Below, in pieces: positions 33,101 to 43,856 of a stretch of 64,000 nucleotides of DNA. The stretch covers positions 413,587-477,586 of the forward strand of contig NHNU01000006.1 of assembly GCA_002785985.1 (NCBI GenBank). The letters are read 5' to 3'. Every line of letters starts with the position of its first letter. Position 1 is the first letter of the stretch. The position numbers were made by a program, and so were the translations under genes. This DNA comes from Microcyclosporella mali. Its lineage: Eukaryota; Ascomycota; Dothideomycetes; Mycosphaerellales; Mycosphaerellaceae. Under the pieces are notes generated by a model. That model saw only the letters and a program-made list of their open reading frames with translations. It had not been told where the DNA came from and searched no databases.

Positions 33101-35598
33101 GGTGCTATGCTCAGCAAGCGTGCTTCACATACCATGCCCTTGTTGAGGGCGGCACAGCTGACACCGCAGGCATGATCGACGATCAGAAAAGGAATCACAG
33201 CCAAGTCTGGAAAGAGGCAGTAGGTCATCTCATCTCTACTGAGAGGATCGCCATGCGTGCCAATGCACTGGCTAAATGGTTCGCGAAATGGGACAAATTG
33301 CTTACATTCGAGGAACGTGACCAAGCACGGCTGAAGAAAGAGCTTTGGACGACCACATCGACCGAGCGTGAAGCGATGGGCAGATGTTTTGGTCATCTCA
33401 TCCTGGCGCAAGACCTCACAAGCACTGCGCCGGCTGTCACCACTCAGGTGGTGGACGGCATAGAAGGTGGCGGTGGGAAGATCAACCGCTTCGCATACGT
33501 ACTCACTCGTGCTCCTTCAGCCTCTGCAATCAGCTTTGCTGAAGGCAGCCAGTTGACGATCGGGGAGCCTATTGTCATTTCGTCTGAGCAAGGCCAGTGG
33601 GCGCTGGCGAACGGATACGTTGTCGCTGTCAAACGACATGAGATCACCGTAGCGGTTGATCGTAAGCTGGGCAATTCTCGGCAACGACTTGCCGATTTCG
33701 ACATGGAGAACAACCAGACCTATAGAGGGACTATGACCGTCGGCAAAGGCAACACCGAATCATCAACCCCTGACGATGTGACGATACTTTACCGCCTCGA
33801 CAAAGACGAGTTTTCGAACGGCCTTGCTCTCGTGCGTAACAATCTGGTGACTCTCATGGATTCCCATTCCATCCATACGAAATTGAGAGAACAGATCATC
33901 TTCAGGTCAGATCCGTCATTTGGAAATTCGTCGACTTCGGGGCTGCCAGCGTTGCAGCCGACACAGCTCGGCGAGATGAATGAAGACCAGCAGTCCGCTG
34001 TTGACAAGGTACTTGCAGCCAACGATTATGCCCTTATTCTCGGCATGCCCGGCACGGGGAAAACGACGACAATTGCGCACATCATTAGAGCTCTGCTCGC
34101 TCAGGGAAGGTCCATCCTGCTGACATCATATACACACACGGCCGTTGACAATATATTGTTGAAGATCCGCGACATTGCTCCAGCGAGGAGCATCTTGCGG
34201 CTGGGAGTTCCGGCAAAGATTAATACTCAAGTCCAGAAATTCTGTCAGCTGGCAGCTACACCGCGCAAGTCGATTGAAGAAATCGACCAAGCATACATGG
34301 GAAGTCAAATCGTGGCAACGACATGTATGGGAACCAATCATGCCCTTTTCCACCGTCGGTCATTCGACGTGTGCATCGTCGATGAAGCCTCACAAATCAC
34401 ACTGCCCACCAGCCTGGGACCGCTACTTAATGCGAGAAAGTTTGTCCTGGTTGGCGACCATTTCCAGCTGCCACCACTGGTGCAGAACAAGACTGCATTG
34501 GATGGTGGCCTTGACGTATCTTTGTTCCGACAGCTTAGCGAAGAACAACCAGGGGCTGTAGCCGCACTCGGGCGCCAGTACCGCATGTGTGAAGATATCA
34601 TGACGCTGTCGAATGAGCTGATCTATCACGGCCAACTGCGCTGCGGAAGTGAAGCCGTAGCGAATCGAGCACTGCAAGTCCGCGACTTTAGCGCGCTCGG
34701 ACGTTTCCATCGAGATTCCTCTAAGGAAGCGTGTCCTGATGATAGGACGTGTTGGCTTGCACAGGCTACTCACCCTACCCGTAAAGTTGTATATGTGAAC
34801 ACAAGCGGCATGGGAAAAGCAGCGCTTGAGACGCTTGCGGGAGGCAAGAATATAACGAACCAACTGGAAGCGACACTCTCGGCACAACTCGTTCTATCAT
34901 TCCTCGCTATGGGCGTCCCAGCAAGCGAAATTGGCGTCATCACGCTCTACCGCTCGCAGCTGGCGCTCATGCGGCAATTGTACAGGAAAGCCGGCATTCC
35001 AGCCGAAGTCGAGATCGACAGCGCAGACCGTTTCCAAGGGCGTGACAAGGAATGTATCATTCTCTCCATGGTGCGAAGTAATGAAGTCGGTGTTGTGGGC
35101 GAGCTTCTCAAGGACTGGAGGCGCGTCAATGTGGCTCTCACGCGAGCGCGATCCAAACTCGTCGTCCTGGGATCGAGAGACACTTTGAAACACAATGAAT
35201 TGCTGGCAAAGTTCGTCGTGCTGGTTGCTGGGAAGGGATGGACACTGGAGCTGGCAGAAGGGGCGGACAAGGCACATGCTTTCAATTTTAGCACGCAAGT
35301 GACACAGGATCTGATTGCGGCTACCATGTCGGGAGAGACCAGGAGTCCTGTAAAGAAGAGAGTGTCGCCCGTCAAAAGCAGGCCGGTCAGTCCTTTGAAG
35401 AAACGGCAACCACTGCAGGCTTCGCAGAATGCCATGAACCGTGGCAGCCCGACAGGGAAGCAGCAAAGCCCACATACACAGTCGAAGCACAACCCGAAAA
35501 GGATTTCTGGCAAGCCGCCAGGGAGTCAGAAATCAAAAAGTCTGAGGGACCAGATCGTCATCGATATTTTCGAGGATCTGACAGGGGAGGAATTTTGA
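30137..35598 (+). CDS. dna2: DNA replication helicase/nuclease Dna2
   Basis: Bifunctional enzyme that trims Okazaki flaps and resects double-strand breaks. Three exons (30137-30181, 30238-31821, 31885-35598) close in phase to give 1780 aa; the first encodes only MSTRTKSFFDQDHRK, whose KSFF is typical of fungal Dna2 starts. The first 540 residues are Ser/Pro-rich and poorly conserved. The RecB-like nuclease domain has Asp in KGNVDATV and the EVK catalytic pair in FEVKTGR near 833. The Fe-S cysteines are SFDCIRK and C-x2-C-x5-C in CGRCYAQQAC. The SF1 helicase has Walker A GMPGTGKTTT near 1266, DEASQ, RQYRM and VALTRARSKLVVLGS. The C-terminal tail is basic with repeated SPVK/SPLK motifs, possible CDK sites. 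It is longer than yeast Dna2 (1522 aa) because of both tails. Confidence 0.95.
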
Positions 35599-35757
35599 AC
35601 GACAAGAAAGGACGATGCGGGATGGTCCGCTTGTACACTTTTCGAAGACTTTGATAGATGAAACATTGGCTATCAATGCCAGTTTGACCCTGCTGGAGAC
35701 CTGATTAAATGAGATCTGATATTCGTATTGTATGACTATACCAAGTGTCCGATCTTG

Positions 35758-38124
35758 CTAAGGCAGGCTCAAGAACAACTGAAGCATCTTTGAATAATTC
35801 GGAGTACCCAAACCAGTGACGGGGTCCCATCCCTTGACAGCGTTGAAGCCTTCACCCAAACAAGCCTTGTTCGTTCCATTCGTAATATCGTTAAGGACCT
35901 CTGGATGTTTGTACAGAACCGGGTTCAGGAAGCCCACCGGCTTCTTGCCTATGGCAAGTCGCTCCTCGTTGATCCTGTTGATGATAGCAGCGAAGATGGG
36001 TGTGCTGGCAGACGTCCCGCCTGAGAGATCGAAGCTGCCTGCAGTGTAGGTTGCTATGTTGTCTCCGTTTGCGGCTACATCGGGTATTCCACGGCCGATG
36101 CGGTTGTAGATGCCTCCTGTGTTGCCCGCCAGAGCTGTGACATCTAAGTGAAGGGAAGAAGATCAGCACACGCCTCAGACTATAGAACTCCCTGTATCAT
36201 TCACACTCACTGGGGAGGACAGGATTGGGAGCATCGGCAGACAAGGCGGAATAGTAAGGGAGTCCCGGATCGTGATCAGCAAAATATGTAGCGACGGCAC
36301 TCTTTTGATACTCAGGAATGGGAAAGATGTTGGAGAAGCCACCGCCAGAGCTGTAGTTGACGTGGTAGGGAAAGCCTGCTGGATCATAAACTGCACTTTC
36401 GGGTTCGTAGACGCTGGTGTAGACTTTGGTGGCGCCGACATTGGTGACTACTTCACGGGTCAGCAAATAGAACTCCCGCAGGGATATTACGAATGCGGAC
36501 CGAATGGGCAATTATTAGGCCATGTCGGGTTGAAAATGTCGTTATTGCTAGACTCATGTTAGCTATGCAGTGTTCGCGACCCTAGGTTGACCGCAGGTCA
36601 CATATGTGCGGACTTACGGGCCTAGGCATCCTGTGGGGCCATCATCTCCATATGGTTCGGGGTACTGAAAGCGAAGGAGCGCAGGTCAGCGAGCGTTGTA
36701 TCATGTAGGAAGCTCCTAGCCTTCGCTTTGCTTACATTACCAATGCTAGAGTCCCCTGAGGCGAACAGAAACGAGATGCCTTGGAGACCAAGCTTTAAGT
36801 ACTCGTTACATTGGCGTTTCTGATACGCTATCGGAACGTCTGCTTCTTGACCGCCGTAAGAGAGAGAAAAAACATTAGTCGGCTTGAACACGCCGCATTG
36901 TAAGTTCCCTGCGTAACCTCCGGGATTAGTATCATCAGGGTACGAAGGATCAATACCCGGGGCGTTCCCAGTCTCGCCATATGCGCTGTATGTGCAATAC
37001 GAGCCGTCGATTGCGTCCAAGAGGGTATTAAAGCCCCATGTATAAGTATCGTTCGCCCAAGTCTGATAATGGAGGTCATCCACGTTCCAGACAGTGATGG
37101 TTTGTGGGTATACGATTGGGTATGCGAGTTCCAGGTCCAGCATTGCCTCGCCCCCAGCTTCAGAAACATTCGCTGTCTTTGCCACGCCGCCATCGATATT
37201 ATGGTCAATTGGGTGAGTGCCGTTCGGAATCTTGCCATTCGTGAAGTTGGTGTAGAATGAATCCAAATCCAGCTGGTCCCAGAACTGAAGCTCTGCTTCA
37301 AAGATGCCCATTGAGTTGCTCGGGTCGGCATGTTTTGGCGCAGGTGGGATATTGTAGAGGTAAGCTATGCAGGCCGGTGTGATCTCGACATTACAGGTAC
37401 TGAGGTTCTGACTTCCGTGAGGGTGATGCGGAGGCCACTTCGGCTTCCAACTCTTCCATGTACTAGGTCTTGATCCGCCGCCACCTCCATACTTACCAGG
37501 ACCTCCTTTCGGCTGTCCGCCATGGGGCCACTGTCGCTTCTGCAAGCTCTCCCATCCGGCCCCGAGCATTCTGTCGCTAGGGGCCATCAATTTGATCCCA
37601 GGCGTGATATAGTCGATGTGGTGCTGAATGTGTTGTGGAACATGGTAGCGTTCGCAGGCAGGAAGAATGCCGCCAGTCCTTTGGTCCTCATAGTCGTAGT
37701 ACTCGGTGTGCAGGAGGGATTCCATCTGCCCGGCTGAGGCATAGAAGGCCAACCATGCTTTGTTGTCCGAGTGTGTGATCGAGTCACGAGAAATGCCATG
37801 GTCGACAAGCCATTTACTAACAGCATTGACGGTCTCATCGGTTGGCTTGAAAGCATCGATGACTTCTTCCGCAGTCCAGTGTTTCCCATAGTTTTCGGAG
37901 TCTGGGTCGGCGACATCCACAAGGTATTCGTGCGCCTTGTCGAGATCACTTTGAGACAAACCAATACGGACTGGAAGCATTGCGTGAGGCTTCACACGCT
38001 CCCGCTTCGCCCATCGCGAAGAAGTCACACCTCGGTCTTCATGGACAACGTGAGTGCTGGGAACCACCGCGGCAGATACTGTAGGAATGATCAACGCCTT
38101 GAGCGCCACAGCCTTGAAGAGCAT
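35758..38124 (-). CDS. Secreted sedolisin-family (S53) peptidase
   Basis: Acid serine-carboxyl tripeptidyl/endopeptidase, normally secreted. Five exons (38124-36736, 36664-36618, 36547-36501, 36450-36211, 36143-35758) close in phase to give 702 aa; two internal exons are 47 nt each. A hydrophobic signal peptide at about 1-19 is followed by a pro-kumamolisin activation domain (SDLDKAHEYLVDVADP to about 195). The catalytic Glu326 and Asp330 lie in GGEAMLDLE and the nucleophile Ser619 in SGGTSASTP; the calcium-site region GWDPVTGLG is near the C-terminus. Between prodomain and catalytic domain lies an unusual linker at about 199-240, rich in Gly, Lys, Trp, Pro and His. Several N-glycosylation sequons occur. 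The gene is divergent from the alpha/beta hydrolase gene. Confidence 0.92.
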
Positions 38125-39109
38125 TGTATTGATTTCTGTCGTCACTGACTTTTTCGAGCGTGCCTGAGGGAAGGCTAGGCTTTAAGGACGAAAAGCAGCA
38201 GCGACAGCCTACCTTGGCTACATGTACCTCGACCATCATATGCGGCACACTGCATGAAGAGGTAACCAGTATTGGATGGCCGGAAGATAAAGGAGTTCTA
38301 ACACCTTCCCATCCAGGTCAAGAGCAGCACGGGACAGCCGGTGCACCGCAGTCGTCACCAGCAAACATCGGGCCTGCTTCGCAGCCACGCAAAAGAAGCC
38401 TGCCAAGCTCATTTTGCTGGAGAAGTGTAGAAGCTTGGTATTTCTCTATGCTCGGAAGGCGCAAAGGGAGCTTGCGTCTTTTGTTCTTCAGCTGAAGCCG
38501 CGTCGAATGGCTGCGAGGCTTTGTCATTGGAAATTCAGCCAACTCGAGGCACCATGCACTCCTGCTCAGTACGACAGAATGGCTGCATGGTCCACCAGTG
38601 CGCAGCGAGTTTCATTGTGTCGTGTATACTGCCACCACTGGCAGTAACCTTGTAGTATCGATGCGGCCGCGATGTCCGAGCACACACGGTACGCTGTGCT
38701 AGGAAGTACGCACGAACCCAGCCTTATCTCCGAGCGCCGAATGGATGGAACGTACTCTCCTGTCAGTAGCGCACGATAGCGCCTGTTTGTATTCACTTCG
38801 TCATTCACAATCGACCACTTTGCTCACGCATTATTCTTATCCAGCTAGGGATGTACTGATGAGAAAGACAGAACATTCACGTTTTCGCCCCCTTCCGTTC
38901 GTACGTAGGTTCGCTTCACACTGAGTCTTCGGCATTGATTACGGCACATCACCAGACTCAACCTCGGCTTTCAGGATGCCCACGTAGCCCGGAGGATCAT
39001 CTATACCGCCAGTGAATTCATCCAGAGGACTACAGCCGACTGTCAAGTTCACCCTACAAAACCCAATGATGTACCACCGGCAATACTGAAATTGTCAGAC
39101 CGCAGCAGC
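38125..39109. other. 985-bp divergent intergenic region
   Basis: Lies between the starts of the sedolisin and alpha/beta hydrolase genes and contains both promoters. No additional gene or distinct motif was recognised. Confidence 0.45.
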
Positions 39110-40468
39110 ATGTCGACTCGCCACTTGCGGATCACCGAGCATGTGATACCGGCATCACACATTCGAGAATATCCTAGAGCACTGGCTTCGGACGACCAAG
39201 AAGACGTGCTCCAAATCGCAATTAGGCAGTACTCGCCCAAGGACCAGAGCAAGGCTGATGAAGGTGACATCACACTCATTGGCGCGCATGCAAACGGATT
39301 CCCCAAGGAGCTCTACGAGCCACTTTGGGATGACCTCTATGAGCAACTGAAGCTAAAAGGCATCCGGATCACAAACATCTGGATTGCGGACGTCGCACAC
39401 CAAGGCCAATCTGGCGTGCTGAACGAGGACAAACTCGGCAATGATCCGTCATGGCTCGACCATCCTCGCGACCTGTTCCTGGTCGTGAACCACTTCGCGA
39501 AGCACATGAAGCGGCCAATTTTTGGCGTCGGACACAGCATGGGAGGGAACAATCTCGTCAATCTGTCATTGATGCATGCGCGCTTTTTCGAGTCTTTGAT
39601 CCTCATCGACCCAGTCATTCAGAGACTACCTTCTGTGCAGGGCAATTACGGTCCAGCGAAAGCATCCACCAAGCGTCGTGACCGCTGGTCGAGTCGAAGG
39701 GAGGCAGAAGAAAAGTTCAAGAAGAACCCTTTCTATCAGACTTGGGACTCGAGGGTGCTTGACAAGTGGCTCGAGTACGGCCTCCGCGAGCTTCCCACAT
39801 CTCTCTACCCCGACACGCAGTCTTCCAAGCTTCTGCCTGCCGTCTCGGCAGACCCGAGCTCAGCCTCCATCGAGCCACATAAGGGTACTGAACGTGAGGT
39901 TACGTTGAAGACGACCAAGCACCAGGAAGTCATGTCCTTTCTGCGGCCGAACTTCAAGACCGCCGAGTATCCATCCCCATCTACACAGCCCAACCCCATC
40001 ACGCATGCGGACGTGGATCTGAATGCTGGAATCACTTCACCCTTCTACCGACCTGAGCCTATCGCGACTTTCGGCAAGCTCCCGAATCTGCGACCAAGTG
40101 TGTTGTACATATTTGGCGACAAATCTGACCTTTCAGTGCCGGAGTTACGAAAGGACAAGATGGACGTCACAGGCGTTGGCGTCGGTGGATCTGGCGGTGC
40201 TGCCAAAGGCAGAGTCAAGGAAGTCACCTTTGCGGGCGTTGGGCATCTAATTCCAATGGAAGTCGTGACGAAGACCGCCGAAGCAGTCGCCGACTGGGTG
40301 GAACCCGAACTGCAGCGGTTCAAGCGCATCGAGCAGGCTGAGAGGGCAGGATGGAGCCGGGTGCCGAAGCAGCTTAGGAATCAGCTCAGTCCCGAGTATG
40401 CAGCACAGATGACGAGTAACTGGTCGAAGACAGTTGACAGCGAAGAGAAGGGAACTCCAAAGCTGTAG
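39110..40468 (+). CDS. Alpha/beta hydrolase with PTS1-like C-terminus
   Basis: A single exon encodes 452 aa. The alpha/beta hydrolase fold is shown by the oxyanion-hole region HANGFPKELYEPLW (about 60-74), the nucleophile elbow GHSMGG with Ser143, and a late acid/His region (FGDKSDLSVP and GVGHLIPME). The closest family I recognise comprises the peroxisomal hydrolases that include yeast Lpx1 and the Alternaria Akt2-type biosynthesis proteins. The last three residues, PKL, fit a type 1 peroxisomal targeting signal of the relaxed S/A/C/P-K/R-L kind, so peroxisomal import is likely. No neighbouring biosynthetic genes are present, so a general peroxisomal lipase or esterase role is more probable than toxin synthesis. 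The first ATG in the frame was chosen. Confidence 0.85.
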   Translation: MSTRHLRITEHVIPASHIREYPRALASDDQEDVLQIAIRQYSPKDQSKADEGDITLIGAHANGFPKELYEPLWDDLYEQLKLKGIRITNIWIADVAHQGQSGVLNEDKLGNDPSWLDHPRDLFLVVNHFAKHMKRPIFGVGHSMGGNNLVNLSLMHARFFESLILIDPVIQRLPSVQGNYGPAKASTKRRDRWSSRREAEEKFKKNPFYQTWDSRVLDKWLEYGLRELPTSLYPDTQSSKLLPAVSADPSSASIEPHKGTEREVTLKTTKHQEVMSFLRPNFKTAEYPSPSTQPNPITHADVDLNAGITSPFYRPEPIATFGKLPNLRPSVLYIFGDKSDLSVPELRKDKMDVTGVGVGGSGGAAKGRVKEVTFAGVGHLIPMEVVTKTAEAVADWVEPELQRFKRIEQAERAGWSRVPKQLRNQLSPEYAAQMTSNWSKTVDSEEKGTPKL

Positions 40469-40755
40469 TAGAGCTTTAGAAGGCATTGCACTCACTCCCA
40501 AATCTCACTCAAGTGAACAAGTGGGAGTTCTCGAATAGATAGCACGCCGACTGCCGAATGGGAATGAGCATCATGGTATGCGTTTTCATTTTTACACGAA
40601 TCCTTCTCAGTGCAGTTCCTCGTATTTTAGATTCACATTTGTTGCCCATTGATTGAGCTTGGAAGTTCGCCGCGGAGGTGAGCAGCCGAGCTTCCTCCTT
40701 GTCGGCACTTTGGTACATTAGTCTCAATGCTTTGAAAATACAACGATGTGACGCC

Positions 40756-41705
40756 ATGCTGAAGATAATACGGCGCGACGCCATTTCTCTCGCTTCTCGA
40801 GCACCCTTATCATGCTCAAGCAGGTGCATTGCATCGCAGCAATGGCGGGGACTTCAGCACACACTGACGAGGCGGCCATTGCTGGCGCGTCTCCAAAGCA
40901 CGCAGACGACGAGTACCGCTGCTAAGAAGTCCGGTATGCTTCCTTCACCAGAAGCGTGTGAGGAGGCCTACTTACTGTGGCAGTGACCTACGCTTACCCC
41001 GAGATGCTCAACATCTACCGCTCCGGCGTCTTCAGAACAGTCTTCATGGGTCTCCCCCGGGTAGCCACCCTCGCCATGATCCCCCTCGCCATCTTCCTCG
41101 CGCCAAACTTCTACTTCGACCCGAACTACTCGAACTGGTGGATTCCAGCCACATTTCTGGTGGCTCCAGTGCCCTATATGCTGTTGTCATTCCTCACCGG
41201 CCCTATCGTACATGCGATTCACATCCGCCTACCAGTCCACGCACGCCAGTCAAGAGTAGCCCTGCTGAGGTTTGCCGATCAAGTGCCTTCGACTACTTGG
41301 TTACAGATAGAGTGTATCCGTTTCCTACCATGGCCAACGAAGCAACAGGTGCAATTTGGGCCTCTGAGGACAATCCGGCCATCGTTCAAGATTGGACTGT
41401 CTAATCTGGAATACTTGCCCGCGTATTCAGCGCAACAAAAGGGGAAGAGCGCCTGGCAAGAAATATTCCAGAGATGGCGGGGAAGGTTCTTCGTTCAAAT
41501 GGATCAGACGAAGGATAGAGCTCAGGCGAAGGGATTGTGGACGAAGATACGAAGCCAGATACCAGAGGCGGGAACTAAAGAGGCGGAGCTGTTGAAACCG
41601 ATACCAAAAAGAGAACGGAAACCGGTCACCATGGCGAATAGGCCTGTGTCGAACGACTCGCCCGCGGCAGTGCCACGCGCCGCAATTAGACGTACGAGAC
41701 GATGA
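40756..41705 (+). CDS. Mitochondrial two-helix membrane protein, TMEM70/TMEM186-like
   Basis: Two exons (40756-40933 and 40984-41705) join in phase across a 50-nt intron (gtatgc...ggcag) to give 299 aa. The first 45 residues are rich in Arg, Ser and Ala with almost no acids, a good mitochondrial presequence. Two hydrophobic helices follow (about 82-105 and 115-135; TLAMIPLAIFLAP and FLVAPVPYMLLSFLTGP), then a soluble C-terminal region ending in a basic tail. Two helices, a short loop and a membrane-proximal domain resemble the TMEM70/TMEM186/TMEM223 group, which helps assemble respiratory complexes. This family call is an inference from architecture. The gene is convergent with the downstream reductase, 180 bp away. 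Confidence 0.6.
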
Positions 41706-41885
41706 AGAACCTATTATTGGCATTGAGACACGAGTCCAGCATTCGATGACTTGGTATAGCGGCTAGCAAACGATCGACCCTCGTGTACAAAGTCTAACCA
41801 AGTCAAGGTCCCGCACGTGTCGCATCGAGCGAGTACAGGAGCTCAGCGAACACTGAGAGATCTTAGTCTGGCCATGTGGTCCCAT

Positions 41886-43224
41886 CTATAGGTCAGCCTG
41901 CTCTGGTACAGGACTTTTGAGCTTGCCATTCTCGATCGCGTTCCGGACATTGCCGATGCACCACTCTTCCATCGCGGTCTGTGTCTCAACAGACCACGTA
42001 CCCATGTGCGGTAGGAGCATAACATGAGGATTGTCGATCAGTCCGGGGTGTATCTTGGGCTCTTCTTCGTAAACATCGAGACCGCATGAGAGCACTTGGC
42101 CACTCTTCAATGCCTCGACTAGAGCAGCTTCATCCATAACAGCTCCGCGACTAGTAACATAATGCCAGTCAGCACTGCTCATACAATGGTAATTGCAATT
42201 CCGTCACTCACGCTGTATTGACGATGACAACGCCTTTCTTCATCTTGTTAAACTCGTTAGTTGAGATGATGTGTCGTGTATGTTTCTTTCCATTGGCGTC
42301 AGTCACAGTGCAATGATCGGGAAGTAGAGGAGACTCACGTTGAGCGGTAGATTGAGACTGAGGACATCTGATTGCGACAACAGTTCATCAAACGAGACGT
42401 ACTTCGCTCCTGCCGCCAATTCCGGGCTCAGAGGGTTACGGTTGTGGTAGATGGCCTTCATGCCCAGCGCGTCGGTCTTCTTCTTCATGTTACGTCCGAT
42501 GCCGCCCATTCCGAGAATGCCCAGAACCTTTCCTTCAGGATCATGGCCTGTACATCAACAAATCAGTCCCACACTAGCCAAGAAAAGACGACCAAGACGA
42601 ACTTACCAAGCGGCGGCGCTGGCGCACCTCTCCCTATCTCACACAACTCGAATCAGTACCAGGACTTCCAGAGACAAAGTTTCTGATAATGGTCCACACA
42701 AGAAAATAACTTACATTTCCCATCTCTCAGCGCCAACATACTCGTATTGAAACCCCTCAATGCTCCAATAATCAAGAAAACAGCCGTGTCAGCCGTCGCA
42801 TCGTCCACGGCCGTGGGCACATTCGACACTCTGATCGGCGGATCTCGAGCCGAGCACGCATGCACGTCGATCTGATCGTATCCGGCTCCATTGTGCGCGC
42901 AGAACTGGAGACTCTTGGGGAGCGTGCGGATGAGCTCCTCGTCCCAGATACCGGTGATGCTGACGCTCATGAAAGTGCGATAGGCGGCTACGACGCCGTC
43001 CAGGGATCCTGACTTGCATTCATTGAGGAAATCGGCGCGGTTGCTGGATTGAGGCGTCACGAGCTCGGCGATGGAGGAGAGCGATGACCAGGTGTCGTGG
43101 GCGCTGTTTCGTCGCATAACTGTTATCAGCCCCTCGCCCGGATCGAGCTTTCCTGTGAAGCTTGTAGAATGTTTGGGTCTCACTGATCGATTGTGCCCAA
43201 GAGCAGTATCTTTGGCTTTCCCAT
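41886..43224 (-). CDS. gor1: Glyoxylate/hydroxypyruvate reductase, D-2-hydroxyacid dehydrogenase family
   Basis: NAD(P)H-dependent enzyme that reduces glyoxylate to glycolate (yeast Gor1 type). Six exons (43224-43184, 43103-42715, 42633-42607, 42547-42339, 42285-42212, 42150-41886) close in phase to give 334 aa. The third exon is a 27-nt microexon supplying WRGAPAPPLG, which is needed to join the two halves of the cofactor domain. The Rossmann motif GILGMGGIGR lies at about 162-171. The catalytic Arg is in NTARGAVMDE, Glu follows in DVYEEEP and the catalytic His is in LLPHMGTWS. The N-terminus MGKPKILLLGTID is typical of fungal homologues. Physiological substrate is inferred from family. Confidence 0.9.
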
Positions 43225-43856
43225 CTTGAGATCTTTTGACGTCTAGCGATGATGATGGTGGGCGAGCTCGAAGAAATGAGGGGGAATTTCGGGCGTTATG
43301 CCTTCTGTCTGAATACTCGAGAGAATACAACAGAATATTGCTTGTGATGAGTCTTGTGTAGGGTGTCGTCGGCTGCTGCGGAGCTCTCTGGCCGCTCACC
43401 TCTCCACTTGCCCGCTCCTAATAAATCTGGAAAACCTTGGGGGGAAGAGCCTCGATAGCGGACTGACGTCGTATCAGCATCGGCTTTGAGTTTCGTCGGA
43501 GTTTGCAGGCACGGCTGGCGGCTAAAGTCTCGCCGTACCCTTCAAGCTGTTTTCACTACGTCTACAAGAGGACTCTCGAAATGGAAGAATATGATAGTTC
43601 TCTCAATCAATCGGCACCGTGGCTAGCATGTGTCTGCCGCAACTTTCACCGTATGTGCTGTCATTGCGACCCAACATACTACTCATACAACCAAGCACGA
43701 AGCTGAAAAGAATCCGCCAAAAACGTATGCGGTCTGCTGGTATCTCATCAAACGCGCCCTCACTCCCGCTAATTCGACTATCCATAGCACTTGCCTCTAA
43801 TACCAGGCGGACGCAAGATCGACAATATGAAAACAGATGCGGCCCGCCGGCGACTT
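43225..43856. other. Intergenic region, no gene seen
   Basis: Holds the reductase promoter and the 3' flank of the Zn2Cys6 gene, both on the minus strand. Only short non-conserved frames are present. Confidence 0.45.

Noticed and set aside
35758..40468. A toxin or secondary-metabolite cluster around the Akt2-like hydrolase
   Set aside because: Neighbours are a sedolisin, a mitochondrial membrane protein and a glyoxylate reductase; no PKS, NRPS, P450 or acyl-CoA ligase is present.
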